From Pseudomonas petrae (GTDB taxonomy: Bacteria; Pseudomonadota; Gammaproteobacteria; Pseudomonadales; Pseudomonadaceae), in the NCBI RefSeq assembly GCF_021728295.1, contig NZ_JAKJXE010000011.1, forward strand, positions 124,001 to 188,000: DNA of 64,000 nucleotides, given 5' to 3'. Both the position numbers and the translations under genes were made by a program. Below are positions 27,178 through 35,650 of this stretch, piece by piece (positions within the stretch are counted from its first letter, which is position 1; each line of letters begins with the position of its first letter). The notes below the pieces were generated by a model. It worked only from the letters and a program-made list of their open reading frames with translations. It was not told the DNA's origin and made no database searches.

Positions 27178-27543
27178 CTACTGACTCACCAGCCAGGCAA
27201 CATCGAAACCTTTGCGGTAATTCTTGGTGGCGCTGTCTACGGTGTCCACGCCGAAGCCGGTGATGTAGGCCCGCTTCCCGATCGCTTTGCGCATGGCAGA
27301 GACCACCGCATCGGCAGAGACCGCTGTTGTGGCGTAGACATCGATCTGCAGGCCGTACCGATCTATTTCTGGCTGCCCGTTGATGTAGTTCACGGGCGAG
27401 CCGCTCACCACCTGCCAAACCGCGTACGGCCTGGCGACGTCCTGCGGTGCTTCGCCATGCGGGTATAGCCGGAGCGGGGTGTCGCCGAGCAGCGCGGTCA
27501 CAGCAGGATCGGCTTTGCACACCTGTGTAATGGGCGCGAGCAT
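27178..27543 (-). CDS. Tail completion / terminator protein (DUF3168)
   Basis: 121 residues. Matches DUF3168 proteins: LAPITQVCKADPAVTALLGD, the RPYAVWQVVSG strand, and IDRYGLQIDVYA. These proteins cap the tail tube, like lambda gpU. It overlaps the next upstream gene by one base. Confidence 0.85.
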   Translation of the reverse strand: MLAPITQVCKADPAVTALLGDTPLRLYPHGEAPQDVARPYAVWQVVSGSPVNYINGQPEIDRYGLQIDVYATTAVSADAVVSAMRKAIGKRAYITGFGVDTVDSATKNYRKGFDVAWLVSQ

Positions 27544-27986
27544 CAGTTCACCCCGAGTTTGATCAGTTGGTACTTGGCCGAGCCGAGGAACTCCTTGAAA
27601 ACGGCCTCGCGGTTGTTGGCCAGGGCGGGCCGCAAGAATGGCTTTGCGCGATTCTTTTCGGTGCCGAGCTCAACCCACCACCAATAGAACGTATTGCCGC
27701 CGCCCTGCCCCCCGCTACGCTTACGCACACCGACGGACATCACAACTGCGCCCACCTCAACGCCGATCGCCTTGCGTTCAACGATCGCGAGGTTTTTCGG
27801 GATGAAGTTCGAGGTCTCGGGGTCATCGATCCGCGCTGCGCGGTCCTTCGCATCCGCGAGAACGATTTCCATCGCATCCTTGGCCGCCGGCGTGACGACC
27901 TTGCGACGCATTTCCTCGGTCAACCCCCGAAAACGGGCGGACAACTCGTCGGCACCCTTGAGCTTGTACTCGATCCGATCACCCAT
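27543..27986 (-). CDS. HK97 gp10-like neck/tail protein
   Basis: 147 residues. The pattern IEYKLKGADELSARFRGLTEEMRRKVVTPAAKDAMEIV followed by a WWWVELGTEKNRAKPFLRPAL segment is diagnostic of the HK97 gp10 family, which joins head and tail. Placed between connectors and tail completion protein, as expected. Confidence 0.87.
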   Translation of the reverse strand: MGDRIEYKLKGADELSARFRGLTEEMRRKVVTPAAKDAMEIVLADAKDRAARIDDPETSNFIPKNLAIVERKAIGVEVGAVVMSVGVRKRSGGQGGGNTFYWWWVELGTEKNRAKPFLRPALANNREAVFKEFLGSAKYQLIKLGVN

Positions 27987-28311
27987 CGTTTGCTCCCTGG
28001 CTCGCCGGAAAGGTCAGGTACTCCTTGCCGGACACCGGATCACGCAAAATGCCGTGCAAGTTGTAGATCCTGCCGTCATGACGAGCACGCATGGTCGCGT
28101 CAAAGCCGTCACGGTAACGCGTCACGATCCTGCAGGTGACCTCGGACTGGGTCGACTGTGCCGAAATGAACTCGCGCACGCTCAGATCCTTAACTGCCGC
28201 CCAGACAGTGGCGAATTCAACCCACGTCACCAGCTCCTCGTTGGAAACGGGATCGTTGGTGACGACCTTCTCCTCGAAGGTCACCCGATGACGAAGATCG
28301 CCGGCTCGCAT
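27979..28311 (-). CDS. Head closure / head-tail adaptor protein
   Basis: 110 residues from the ATG at 28311 (AGGAGG just upstream). The family pattern is clear: MRAGDLRHRVTFEEKV, WVEFATVWAAVKDLSVREF, TCRIVTRYRDGFDATMRARHDGRIYNLHGIL. It seals the portal after packaging and gives the tail a docking surface. Confidence 0.9.
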   Translation of the reverse strand: MRAGDLRHRVTFEEKVVTNDPVSNEELVTWVEFATVWAAVKDLSVREFISAQSTQSEVTCRIVTRYRDGFDATMRARHDGRIYNLHGILRDPVSGKEYLTFPASQGANDG

Positions 28312-28640
28312 GGGTATTCCTCCTGCGGTTTGCTGTCTGCCAGGCTGCGGGACGACCATAGAAGCGGGATGACGCCCATCGGCAGAACTTCCGCTGAGGT
28401 GCCGACCAGCACAGCTTCACGATTCGTGTAAGAGTGGCCGATCAGCAGCAGAAGCGCCGACTTGAAGCTCGCCGGGATGTCCGCTGCGGCAACCAGTAGT
28501 GGGTTGTCGCAGTACCAGAGAGCCCAGGCCAGCGCCGACTCCGCGTAAAGCTCGATCAGATCATCCTCATCCGCCGAATCGACCCGTAAATGCTTTTTGA
28601 TGAGGTCCATCGCCAGCAAATCGGCAAGGGCAACGGTCAT
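28281..28640 (-). CDS. Head-tail connector protein (HK97 gp6-like)
   Basis: 119 residues, helical. Opens with LADLLAMDLIKKHLRVDSADEDDLIELYAESALAWALWYC, the hallmark of gp6-like connectors that form a ring under the portal. It overlaps its downstream neighbour by 31 bases and its upstream neighbour by four. Confidence 0.87.
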   Translation of the reverse strand: MTVALADLLAMDLIKKHLRVDSADEDDLIELYAESALAWALWYCDNPLLVAAADIPASFKSALLLLIGHSYTNREAVLVGTSAEVLPMGVIPLLWSSRSLADSKPQEEYPCEPAIFVIG

Positions 28641-28828
28641 TTTTTGACCTTTTCCTTCGCCTTGGGCTGCCCATCAGCCGGGGTAGTTCCATCGCCGTCG
28701 ACCACCTCGGCGAGCTTCATGTCGACAAGAGCGTCGGCGATGTCGTCAGCAACCGGTCGGCTCTCATGCTGATCGAAGTTGCCAGCGTGGTAGTGCGAGA
28801 ACTGCCGCAATGCGCGAATAGTTTTCAT
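28637..28828 (-). CDS. Small hypothetical protein between capsid and connector
   Basis: 63 residues, MKTIRALRQFSHYHAGNFDQHESRPVADDIADALVDMKLAEVV plus a Lys-rich tail. Short proteins with this opening often sit between capsid and gp6 in Pseudomonas siphophages. Role unknown. Confidence 0.65.
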   Translation of the reverse strand: MKTIRALRQFSHYHAGNFDQHESRPVADDIADALVDMKLAEVVDGDGTTPADGQPKAKEKVKK

Positions 28829-28865
28829 GGTGAAACCGGGGCGGTTGTCCGCCCCGCTCCTGTCG

Positions 28866-30029
28866 TTATGCCGCTGGGGTGAAAGTGCCTTTGATGATTG
28901 CGGTCGGACGGTAGTGGGTCACCGCCAGGCGCTCTTCGCACAGGATGGTCAGCATGTTCTTGACGAAGTTATCGCGGTCCTGGTTGCTGACCTCGATGGT
29001 TGCGTCCATGCGGTCCCAGATCTGCGAGGCCAGGTCGAAGCCGCCTACAGTGAAGGTGCCCTGGGCCTGGGCCTTGGTTGCCACAACCGGCAGGCCCCAC
29101 ATGACTTTCGCAGCGAACGCAGCCGGACCGCCAAAGATGTAGCGACCATCGGCATCTTTCAGCAGCGCGATCGCGTGCCAGTCGCGCGGGTTGAGAATCA
29201 GGCCGGAGGCCTCGAACTCGGACTCGCTGGTCTGGAAAATCGCGTGAGCGATCATGTCGGCCCGGGTGTCACCGGTTGCATTCAGCGCGGCGTCATACGC
29301 AGTAGCCACTTTGTTCAAACCCAGCAGGTTGTCACCGGTACCGTCACCGTTGAGCAACTGGCCTTCTTCGACCAGGTCCAGACCGAACAGCAGGCGACCG
29401 TTCACATAGGATTCGAGCATCGGCGCGTCATCCATGATCTGGCGCGCAGCCTGAATCCAGTGAGCGATCGTTTTGACGTTCGCCGTTTCCTTGGTGAAGG
29501 TGAGCTGGGTTTCAGGCTTCAACGCGCCCTCGGCAACCGGCGCGGCACCGTTGGTGAACACGTTCTCGCGCACGTACTCGATGGCGTTCGAGGTAGTGCG
29601 GCCCTGCGCCAGCAGGTCACGGATGGTGAGGCGGCGCATACCGGGCATCAAAATGCCTGGATTACGCTGAACCTGTACCAGCGAGCCGGCGGAACCAGCG
29701 CCGCTGCCCAGCGCCTTGCTGAAGCTCTTGACGTCAACCTTGCCGGAGGTGGAGCCGTTCCAGCCTTTCTTGATGTCCTCGGCCGCGCGCTCGGCGAAGC
29801 TCTTCTTGTGCTCTGGGTTGTCCAGTTCGCCGCCGGCGAGTTTGGATTCCAGGTCGAACAGGCGAGTACCTGCGGTTTTAAGCTCGTCCTGCACGGTCTG
29901 CAGATCGGTTTGAATTTTCTTGCTGACCTCACCGGTCGCGGTGATCTCTTTCTTCTGCGCATCGAACAGTGCGGTCATGTTCTCCTGCGCGGTTTCGATA
30001 GCCTTTTGAATCTGGGCCAATTCGGACAT
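28866..30029 (-). CDS. Major capsid protein (HK97 fold)
   Basis: 387 residues. The first about 105 form a coiled-coil delta domain (scaffold) expected to be cut off by the prohead protease. The remainder has the HK97 pattern: RRLTIRDLLAQGRTTSNAIEYVRE (N-arm and E-loop), KPETQLTFTKETANVKTIAHWIQAARQIMDDAPMLESYV, then GLPVVATKAQAQGTFTVGGF. Follows portal and protease in the usual order. Confidence 0.95.
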   Translation of the reverse strand: MSELAQIQKAIETAQENMTALFDAQKKEITATGEVSKKIQTDLQTVQDELKTAGTRLFDLESKLAGGELDNPEHKKSFAERAAEDIKKGWNGSTSGKVDVKSFSKALGSGAGSAGSLVQVQRNPGILMPGMRRLTIRDLLAQGRTTSNAIEYVRENVFTNGAAPVAEGALKPETQLTFTKETANVKTIAHWIQAARQIMDDAPMLESYVNGRLLFGLDLVEEGQLLNGDGTGDNLLGLNKVATAYDAALNATGDTRADMIAHAIFQTSESEFEASGLILNPRDWHAIALLKDADGRYIFGGPAAFAAKVMWGLPVVATKAQAQGTFTVGGFDLASQIWDRMDATIEVSNQDRDNFVKNMLTILCEERLAVTHYRPTAIIKGTFTPAA

Positions 30030-30031
30030 GT

Positions 30032-30694
30032 TTATTTTCCTACAGATGGGAAGGACTTGATGCGATCCAGGATCGCGGTGATTTCGCCACCTTCGGAATC
30101 GCTCCGAACTGCGGACTTGATGCGGGCGATCAACGCCTGCGCCTCGGATTTGGATAGGCCGGCCGAATCCCTCAGCCAGTGCTCCGCATCACGAATAGAT
30201 TCGATGGCGTCCATGCTCTTCAGCGAGGAGATGGATGCGTCTTCGTTGGCTGGCTCCGTGCAGATGCTGATCTCACGCAGCCGCTGCATGGATTTGAAGG
30301 CCATGCCGGTCGCAATGCGGTCGAAGTCGGCAGCGCCAGCCAGAAAGCCTACCGACAGGCCGTTTACGGTGCCGTGCTGCATGGCGGACTTGAGCGCCTC
30401 GGACTGAGGATTACCCGGCGTGAGCTCGCCGCGCGCGAGCAATCCCTTGCTGTCCTCTTCCAGATGCAGCCACTTGCCGACAGGAATGGCGTTTCGCTGG
30501 TGGTTGAAGAACATCGCCACCGCTCGGGACTGGCCCGTAAGCGCCTTCGCAAAGGCGCCCGGCAGAATGATGTCGCCATCGGCATCGACCTTGTTGAAGA
30601 CGCTGGCATAGCCTTCGAAGACGCCCTGCGTACTCCCGCCGGAGAACTTGATTTCAGCCTGTTCGAAGGCGATGGTCTTATGAATATTGGACAT
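30032..30694 (-). CDS. HK97 family prohead protease
   Basis: 220 residues. GVFEGYASVFNKVDADGDIILPGAFAKAL, the catalytic His region MFFNHQRNAIPVGKW and Ser region TVNGLSVGF are all present. It trims the capsid delta domain and itself during head maturation. The C-terminal 40 residues are charged. Confidence 0.93.
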   Translation of the reverse strand: MSNIHKTIAFEQAEIKFSGGSTQGVFEGYASVFNKVDADGDIILPGAFAKALTGQSRAVAMFFNHQRNAIPVGKWLHLEEDSKGLLARGELTPGNPQSEALKSAMQHGTVNGLSVGFLAGAADFDRIATGMAFKSMQRLREISICTEPANEDASISSLKSMDAIESIRDAEHWLRDSAGLSKSEAQALIARIKSAVRSDSEGGEITAILDRIKSFPSVGK

Positions 30695-30707
30695 TTACTG
30701 ACTCCAG

Positions 30708-30738
30708 AAAAACTAAACCCCGCCAGGGGCGGGGTTTG
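30708..30738 (-). terminator. Terminator overlapping the portal stop codon
   Basis: On the minus strand AAACCCCGCCCCTGGCGGGGTTT then AGTTTTT. The hairpin contains the last codons and the TAG of the portal gene. It may reduce transcription into the protease and capsid genes, or be used only when ribosomes leave. Confidence 0.55.
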
Positions 30739-31981
30739 TTTTGCCAAGTTGCTCAAGGGGCACGTTTTGGGATTGGCGCGTGGCCACGTCACCACCTGGA
30801 AGCGGAGGCTTGTTGTTCACTCGGCGCCCTTCGTTGATGGTCAGCAGGCCGGTATCGACCAGCGTCTTCATGTAGTTCGCTCGGGCCGTCGAGTCACCGC
30901 TCAGAAGCCCGTCGCGGTTGTGTTCGGCGTGGAGCTTGCCCAGATCGGAGGGCTTGACCAGCCAGCGCACGATGCATGTCTCCCAGATCTCGAGGTATGC
31001 ATCGAGCGTGTACTGAAGGAAACCCAGATTCTGCTGCTCGATGCCAGAACCCCAGCTGGTGGATTTTTCGACATCGCCCACCAGGTGCGGCGGGACGCCG
31101 AAAAACCGCGCGAGCTCACTCACCTGGAATTTCCGGGCAGCCATCGTCTCTGCGTCCTGAGGACTGACGCCGATCGGTTGGGTGGTGAAACCTGCCTCGA
31201 TGATCCACAGCCGCTTCTTGACCGGACCGCCGGAGATCTCCTTGAAGTTCTGCTCCACCTGATCACGCTGGCCTTTGCTCAGCGTCTTCTCGCCAGTGGA
31301 CAGGATCTGCGGCGATTTCGCGCCGTTGGCGTAAAAGTCCCGCTGCTGATCTTCCATAGCGACCGCGACACCTGCGGTTCTAGCTCCGAACGCGATCGGT
31401 GACAGACCTACCAGGCCGTTGAAGCCAAAGCCCTTGAGGTGGAAAATCTCGCTTTGCTTGAATTCGGCGTACTCCGTGTCGCGCCGATATCGGTAAACGA
31501 TCCGCTTCCCTTCCATGCGGACATCCATGTTCACCGACATCAGCGGAATCAGGCTGATCACATCCCCCGCCGCGTTGCGCTCGACTAGCGCATAGGCGTT
31601 TCCGTAGAAACAGAGCTGCATGGTCATCGCGACACGGAAGTCGAAGGCCGTCATGTACTGGTTGGGCATGTACCGCAGGAGCCGCGCGAGCGGGTGGGTC
31701 AGCGGGGCCTTGATTCGGTCATCCCCGTTTGTTTCGAACACGTCCAGCGGCATGCAGGCGGTCACGCTTGAGATCAGCCGCACGCACGCGAAGACCGTGG
31801 ATATCTGCAGCGAGCGCTCGTCGTTAACGACCGAGTCGCCCACCACCCCTGATGCCGATATCGGGCCGGTTTGCGAGCCCTTGTCCGGGGATGTGAGGCG
31901 GCCACCGACAAAGAAGCTCGCCATACGCGCCCAGAAGGGACTGCGCGTACGCAGATCGATGCTGTAGTCGGTATCGGCCAT
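30713..31981 (-). CDS. Portal protein
   Basis: 422 residues. It matches HK97-type portals: LQISTVFACVRLISSVTACMPLDVFE near the N-terminus, then FRVAMTMQLCFYGNAYALVER, VFHLKG-like IFHLKGFGFNGLVGLSPI, and FFGVPPHLVGD in the C-terminal part. It forms the dodecameric DNA channel. The start overlaps the terminase stop by one base. Confidence 0.94.
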   Translation of the reverse strand: MADTDYSIDLRTRSPFWARMASFFVGGRLTSPDKGSQTGPISASGVVGDSVVNDERSLQISTVFACVRLISSVTACMPLDVFETNGDDRIKAPLTHPLARLLRYMPNQYMTAFDFRVAMTMQLCFYGNAYALVERNAAGDVISLIPLMSVNMDVRMEGKRIVYRYRRDTEYAEFKQSEIFHLKGFGFNGLVGLSPIAFGARTAGVAVAMEDQQRDFYANGAKSPQILSTGEKTLSKGQRDQVEQNFKEISGGPVKKRLWIIEAGFTTQPIGVSPQDAETMAARKFQVSELARFFGVPPHLVGDVEKSTSWGSGIEQQNLGFLQYTLDAYLEIWETCIVRWLVKPSDLGKLHAEHNRDGLLSGDSTARANYMKTLVDTGLLTINEGRRVNNKPPLPGGDVATRQSQNVPLEQLGKTNPAPGGV

Positions 31982-33735
31982 TACATACTCATTGGTCTAG
32001 AGAGGAAGTCATCGACATTGACGTCGTCCGGACTGGCGCCCGAGACACCAATTGCCATAAGCAAAGCGGTCATATCGTCGATCTTGTCGGCTGACCGCTT
32101 CTTGTCAGGCGCCATGTTCATGTTGTCGTCGCGCCGGGCGATCAGGTTCGAGGCACACCAGTTCAGAAGTGGGTCAGCACCGTGTGCAAACTGGCCTGAT
32201 ATGTAGGCCCGTTCGAGCACCTGCATCGCCGGGTGGTAGGATTTCGGCCCCTGGATGAACTCGACCATGGGGATATCGCCGGCGACAAGCCGGTTCACAA
32301 GGTCCGAGGCGTTCCACTTGTCGTAGCCGATGGCCTGGATGTTGAACCGCTCGTTTGCGGCCTTCACGTCCGCTTCGATCACGGCGTAGTCCGTGACGTC
32401 GCCTTCGGTCTGTTTGAGCAGCCCGGATTCCACCCACGAAGCATAAGGAACCGTGCCGCGTTCGGTGCGGAACGCCACCGCGCTCTCCGGTGCCCAGCGC
32501 CAGGCATATGTGTAGATGACGCCCTCGACGTTCCAGACCAGACGAAAGCACGTCAGGTCAGTTGTCGATGCGAGGTCTAGCCCGCCCCAGCAGGGGAAGT
32601 CCGCCAGCCATTCAAGGTCAACCTCGCCGCCGCACTGCTGCCACTTGTTGAGGTCGATCCAGCCGTCGGCAGTAGACGCCGGCCGATTGAGCCGCTTGAT
32701 TCGAAACTCGGCCATCTTCGACGGCATCTGCTTCGCTTCCACGGCCTCCTTGCGGATCGCGGCCAGCAGGTGCGGGTTCACGTCCATCAGCGGGTTGGCT
32801 TTGATCCAGCAGCGTTCGTCGAACTCCTCGTCGGCCTTGATGCCGAGGCTCTTGTCTTCGTCGTCGACCGCGTAGAACACGACCAGATAGTGGTCAGCCG
32901 TGTGGCCGAACAGCCCTGCCAGCAACTTCTTGGCGAACATCCTGATTTCGGCCCACGGCCCGGGGTTTGTGTAACCCTCGGTGGTCGTAAATAACCAAAG
33001 CGGGTTGCCTCGGGCGCCGGCCGCCGATTGCAATACGTTGAGCAGGTCAGCCGTTTTGTGTGCGTGGATCTCGTCGAGCCCAACGTGCGACGGGTTCAGG
33101 CCGTCCTGAGTTGACGCCTTGGCGTGGATTGGTTTGAAGCTGGCACCGGTTTCCACCCTAGTGATCGACTTAGCCCAGACTTCTAGGCCGAAATACTCTC
33201 GAAGGTCGGCGTTTTTCTCGGTCATCCGCTTGGCGGCGTTGAAGATGATCGCGGCCTGACCGAACGTGGTGGCCGCGCTGACTATCTGCGCGCCCTCTTC
33301 CGGTTCGCAGCACTCGCAATACAGCAGGATGGCCGACGACAGCGTGCTCTTCGCGTTCTTCCGCGCGACTGCGAACAGTGCCGAGGTAAACCGGCGCGGA
33401 TGGAACATCCCGTTGCCGCCCCAGCCTTCGGTGAACACCGCCTCGCGCTTGCGAAAGCCGAAGAGCTGGACGACGAAGAAAACGTGAGACGCGTGCATCA
33501 CGATCGTGGGTTTCTCCCACTTGCCCTCGACGTGGTGCAGTTTTTCGATGAAGTCGCAGGGGTCGTTGGCGTGCCACGGGTCAAACATGAACGGGCAGTC
33601 TTTCTTTTTCGCCCGTTTGAGGTCATCGAGAAAGCGCTGAGCAGCTTGGCGTATCAGCTTGCCGTGCTTCTTGCGCTTCTTGTCCGCTACTGCGGCCTTG
33701 GCGTAGTCAGTCGCGATCTTTACAAAGTCACGCAT
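31981..33735 (-). CDS. Terminase large subunit
   Basis: 584 residues from the ATG at 33735, which follows GGAG; a GTG four codons upstream is an alternative. The ATPase domain has the Walker A-like VARKNAKST (about residues 125-133) and Walker B VGLDEIHAH. The nuclease domain begins at GGLDLASTTDLTCFRLV. It cuts concatemers and pumps DNA into the prohead. Confidence 0.94.
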   Translation of the reverse strand: MRDFVKIATDYAKAAVADKKRKKHGKLIRQAAQRFLDDLKRAKKKDCPFMFDPWHANDPCDFIEKLHHVEGKWEKPTIVMHASHVFFVVQLFGFRKREAVFTEGWGGNGMFHPRRFTSALFAVARKNAKSTLSSAILLYCECCEPEEGAQIVSAATTFGQAAIIFNAAKRMTEKNADLREYFGLEVWAKSITRVETGASFKPIHAKASTQDGLNPSHVGLDEIHAHKTADLLNVLQSAAGARGNPLWLFTTTEGYTNPGPWAEIRMFAKKLLAGLFGHTADHYLVVFYAVDDEDKSLGIKADEEFDERCWIKANPLMDVNPHLLAAIRKEAVEAKQMPSKMAEFRIKRLNRPASTADGWIDLNKWQQCGGEVDLEWLADFPCWGGLDLASTTDLTCFRLVWNVEGVIYTYAWRWAPESAVAFRTERGTVPYASWVESGLLKQTEGDVTDYAVIEADVKAANERFNIQAIGYDKWNASDLVNRLVAGDIPMVEFIQGPKSYHPAMQVLERAYISGQFAHGADPLLNWCASNLIARRDDNMNMAPDKKRSADKIDDMTALLMAIGVSGASPDDVNVDDFLSRPMSM

Positions 33736-33762
33736 GACCCACTCCACAGCCTGTGTATTCGA

Positions 33763-34185
33763 TTATTTCCCCACTTGTTTGCGGCCATTCCCGGCAAACG
33801 CGTTGCCTTTTTTCTCAGTGCCGCCCGATGAAACCTTCCGGCGACTCGCGGGCGTCATGCCGAATTCGGAGAACAGCGCTTTGAGCGCCGTCGTTTCAGC
33901 GGCGGTCGATTCCATGTCGGCCTTGGCTTTCTTCCTGAAACACTGCCAGGCATGGCAGAGCTGCTCGAGGGAATACAGGTCGACGACCTGCAGCACTTTC
34001 GCACTCACCAACTGCCGGCCCAGGTTCCGCCACATTTCGGCGCCGTCTGCGTTCAGGTGCTGGGGCGGGTCCGGGAAATCTTCAATCAGGTCGAACTCTG
34101 GCGCGTCTTCTTCCCCCCGATCCGGGCGATCGGTACCGGCCAGGACCTTGAGGTGCGGCGCCGTCGGCTTCCGTCCTCTGGTCAT
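33763..34185 (-). CDS. Terminase small subunit, P27 family
   Basis: 140 residues. MTRGRKPTAPHLKVLAGTDRPDR is the family opening, followed by helical DNA-binding core (LNADGAEMWRNLGRQLVSAKVLQVVDLYSLEQLCHAW). It recognises the packaging site. The gap 34186-34400 upstream has no gene and may contain cos, since HNH plus P27 terminase usually flank it. Confidence 0.9.
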   Translation of the reverse strand: MTRGRKPTAPHLKVLAGTDRPDRGEEDAPEFDLIEDFPDPPQHLNADGAEMWRNLGRQLVSAKVLQVVDLYSLEQLCHAWQCFRKKAKADMESTAAETTALKALFSEFGMTPASRRKVSSGGTEKKGNAFAGNGRKQVGK

Positions 34186-34400
34186 TTGTCACCCTCGATT
34201 TTCAAATCCTAATTATGACGGCGCGAAAAAACGCCTCGGGCGCGGTCTGGGAGTGAAAACGGCCAAACTTTCAACCCTCCCCCTCCCTGATAGCGAAAAC
34301 CTATCAAAATCGGTCAATTTTCGATCAAATAGCCAGAAACGTGACCAAAAGAGTCGATTTCGTATCCGTTTCGCGCGAATCATTCTCATTCGATCATGCC

Positions 34401-34733
34401 TCACCGACTCCGGCGGTTGCCCCAGCCACCATCCTCTGTTGCGGTCTTCACTGAGTGGCATGGATGGCATAACCCTTGCCAGTTGGTGCGGTCCCAGAAC
34501 AGATCCATGTCACCACGGTGCGGCACGATGTGGTCGACGTCAGTGGCTGCTGCCACCCTGCCGCGCTGCTCGCAGTGAACACACAGGGGATGCTTGGCAA
34601 GGTAGCCCTTGCGCGACTGCTGCCATCGGTAGTTGTACCCACGCTGGCTGCTGGTGCCGCGCTCCTGCTCAGGTGTCTTGTGCATTGGAGTGGAAGGCGC
34701 AGACGGTTGATGCCGCTTCGGTCGGACTGGCAT
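34401..34733 (-). CDS. HNH endonuclease
   Basis: 110 residues. HNH core with CVHCEQRGRVAAATDVDHIVPHRGD and CHPCHSVK, so zinc-binding Cys pairs and the catalytic His are present. HNH proteins next to terminases help cleave cos DNA in HK97-like phages. It follows the upstream gene with a one-base gap around TAG/ATG. Confidence 0.9.
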   Translation of the reverse strand: MPVRPKRHQPSAPSTPMHKTPEQERGTSSQRGYNYRWQQSRKGYLAKHPLCVHCEQRGRVAAATDVDHIVPHRGDMDLFWDRTNWQGLCHPCHSVKTATEDGGWGNRRSR

Positions 34734-34736
34734 CAG

Positions 34737-35069
34737 CTACTCGATGCGCTTGGGTGCTGGTATGCACCGGCGGACACAGTCGCCTAGTGCTGTGACCTCA
34801 AGGAGCTGATCATCAGGACTGAGAGGCTCGTCCGTCTCCACCACCACGACTTCGGCCGTGATCGGCTCAACACGATGCGGCATCACGGTGATGGTCGCCT
34901 TCCACACACCACCCGGCTCTGCCGTCATGGTGATGGACGTGATGCCTGTCAGCTCACTGCCGTCGGTCAACATCACCCGCGTGCCCATCGTTGGCTGAGG
35001 GCTGTTCGGGTGCAGGCTGTCCGCCGGCATGATCGTCGCCACGCTGACGCAGTTGGTTGATTCGCTCAC
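34737..35069 (-). CDS. Hypothetical phage protein
   Basis: 110 residues from a GTG at 35069 preceded by AGGA. The body is beta-rich: MGTRVMLTDGSELTGITSITMTAEPGGVWKATITVMP. Similar sequences are found in Pseudomonas prophages beside HNH genes. An ATG at 34988 would give a shorter form that avoids most of the overlap with the frame at 34954-35130. Confidence 0.55.
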   Translation of the reverse strand: MSESTNCVSVATIMPADSLHPNSPQPTMGTRVMLTDGSELTGITSITMTAEPGGVWKATITVMPHRVEPITAEVVVVETDEPLSPDDQLLEVTALGDCVRRCIPAPKRIE

Positions 35070-35130
35070 TGGCGATCCTCATGAACTTCAGGGCTCGGTT
35101 GCGTACAGCTGCGCAGGTTGAGCAGGCCAT
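34954..35130 (-). CDS. Small CxxC protein, overlaps neighbour
   Basis: 58 residues starting MACSTCAAVRNRALKFMRIASERINQLRQRG. The ATG overlaps the upstream stop codon (TGATG), a sign of coupled translation, and the N-terminal CxxC followed by a basic helix is protein-like. The C-terminal half overlaps the 34737-35069 gene in another frame, so one of the two starts may need moving. Confidence 0.4.
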   Translation of the reverse strand: MACSTCAAVRNRALKFMRIASERINQLRQRGDDHAGGQPAPEQPSANDGHAGDVDRRQ

Positions 35131-35516
35131 CAGCGGCCGCTGACCTGCAGCAATTGCTTGGCCAGCAAGGCGTCAAGGTGGCGGCTCAACTTGATCGCGA
35201 GCTCACCCTCTGCATCCGCGACCAAGCGGGCGGCTTGATCGATGGCCTGCTCCAGGGGATCGAGCACATAGCTCGACGTAAGGCGATGCAGCGTCTCAGC
35301 CTTTCCGATTGCTTCGTCGATGCCGGTCGAGTCGATATCGACCTTGAATGCGATAGTTCCAGGCGGATCGGACTTGATGTGCTGGTCGAGCGCTTGCAGC
35401 AGGACACTCGCTTTGCACACTGCCTGGGTAAGCTGCACGGAAGCGCCACAGGCCTCAATCGCCTGACATACGTCGTAGGCCTGCTGAAGCAGTGGATGTC
35501 GGGAGATATCGGTCAT
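35130..35516 (-). CDS. Hypothetical helical phage protein
   Basis: 128 residues, mostly helical: MTDISRHPLLQQAYDVCQAIEACGAS, then QLTQAVCKASVLLQALDQHI and repeated Leu-rich helices to the end. This type of sequence often lies between lysis genes and HNH in Pseudomonas siphophages. No function assigned. Confidence 0.65.
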   Translation of the reverse strand: MTDISRHPLLQQAYDVCQAIEACGASVQLTQAVCKASVLLQALDQHIKSDPPGTIAFKVDIDSTGIDEAIGKAETLHRLTSSYVLDPLEQAIDQAARLVADAEGELAIKLSRHLDALLAKQLLQVSGR

Positions 35517-35521
35517 TGGAT

Positions 35522-35650
35522 CTACTCAACTGTGCAGGTGGGCCACTTGCAGCGCGCGAATGCCAGGGCACCAGCGTGATCGTGGTCTTCCTGCATGATC
35601 ATGGGGAATGGTGGGTAGCCCGGCACTGTGACGTACCAGGACTTCTTCAT
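35522..35650 (-). CDS. Very small phage protein after the spanin
   Basis: 42 residues: MKKSWYVTVPGYPPFPMIMQ, then an acidic/His segment and a C-terminal pair of Cys (CKWPTC). The ATG overlaps the spanin stop (ATGA), and the frame is clean. Its length is below usual ORF cut-offs. Function unknown. Confidence 0.6.
   Translation of the reverse strand: MKKSWYVTVPGYPPFPMIMQEDHDHAGALAFARCKWPTCTVE

Noticed and set aside
28827..30407. Long plus-strand open frame opposite capsid and protease
   Set aside because: Capsid and protease on the minus strand are well recognised; the other strand has no family signal.
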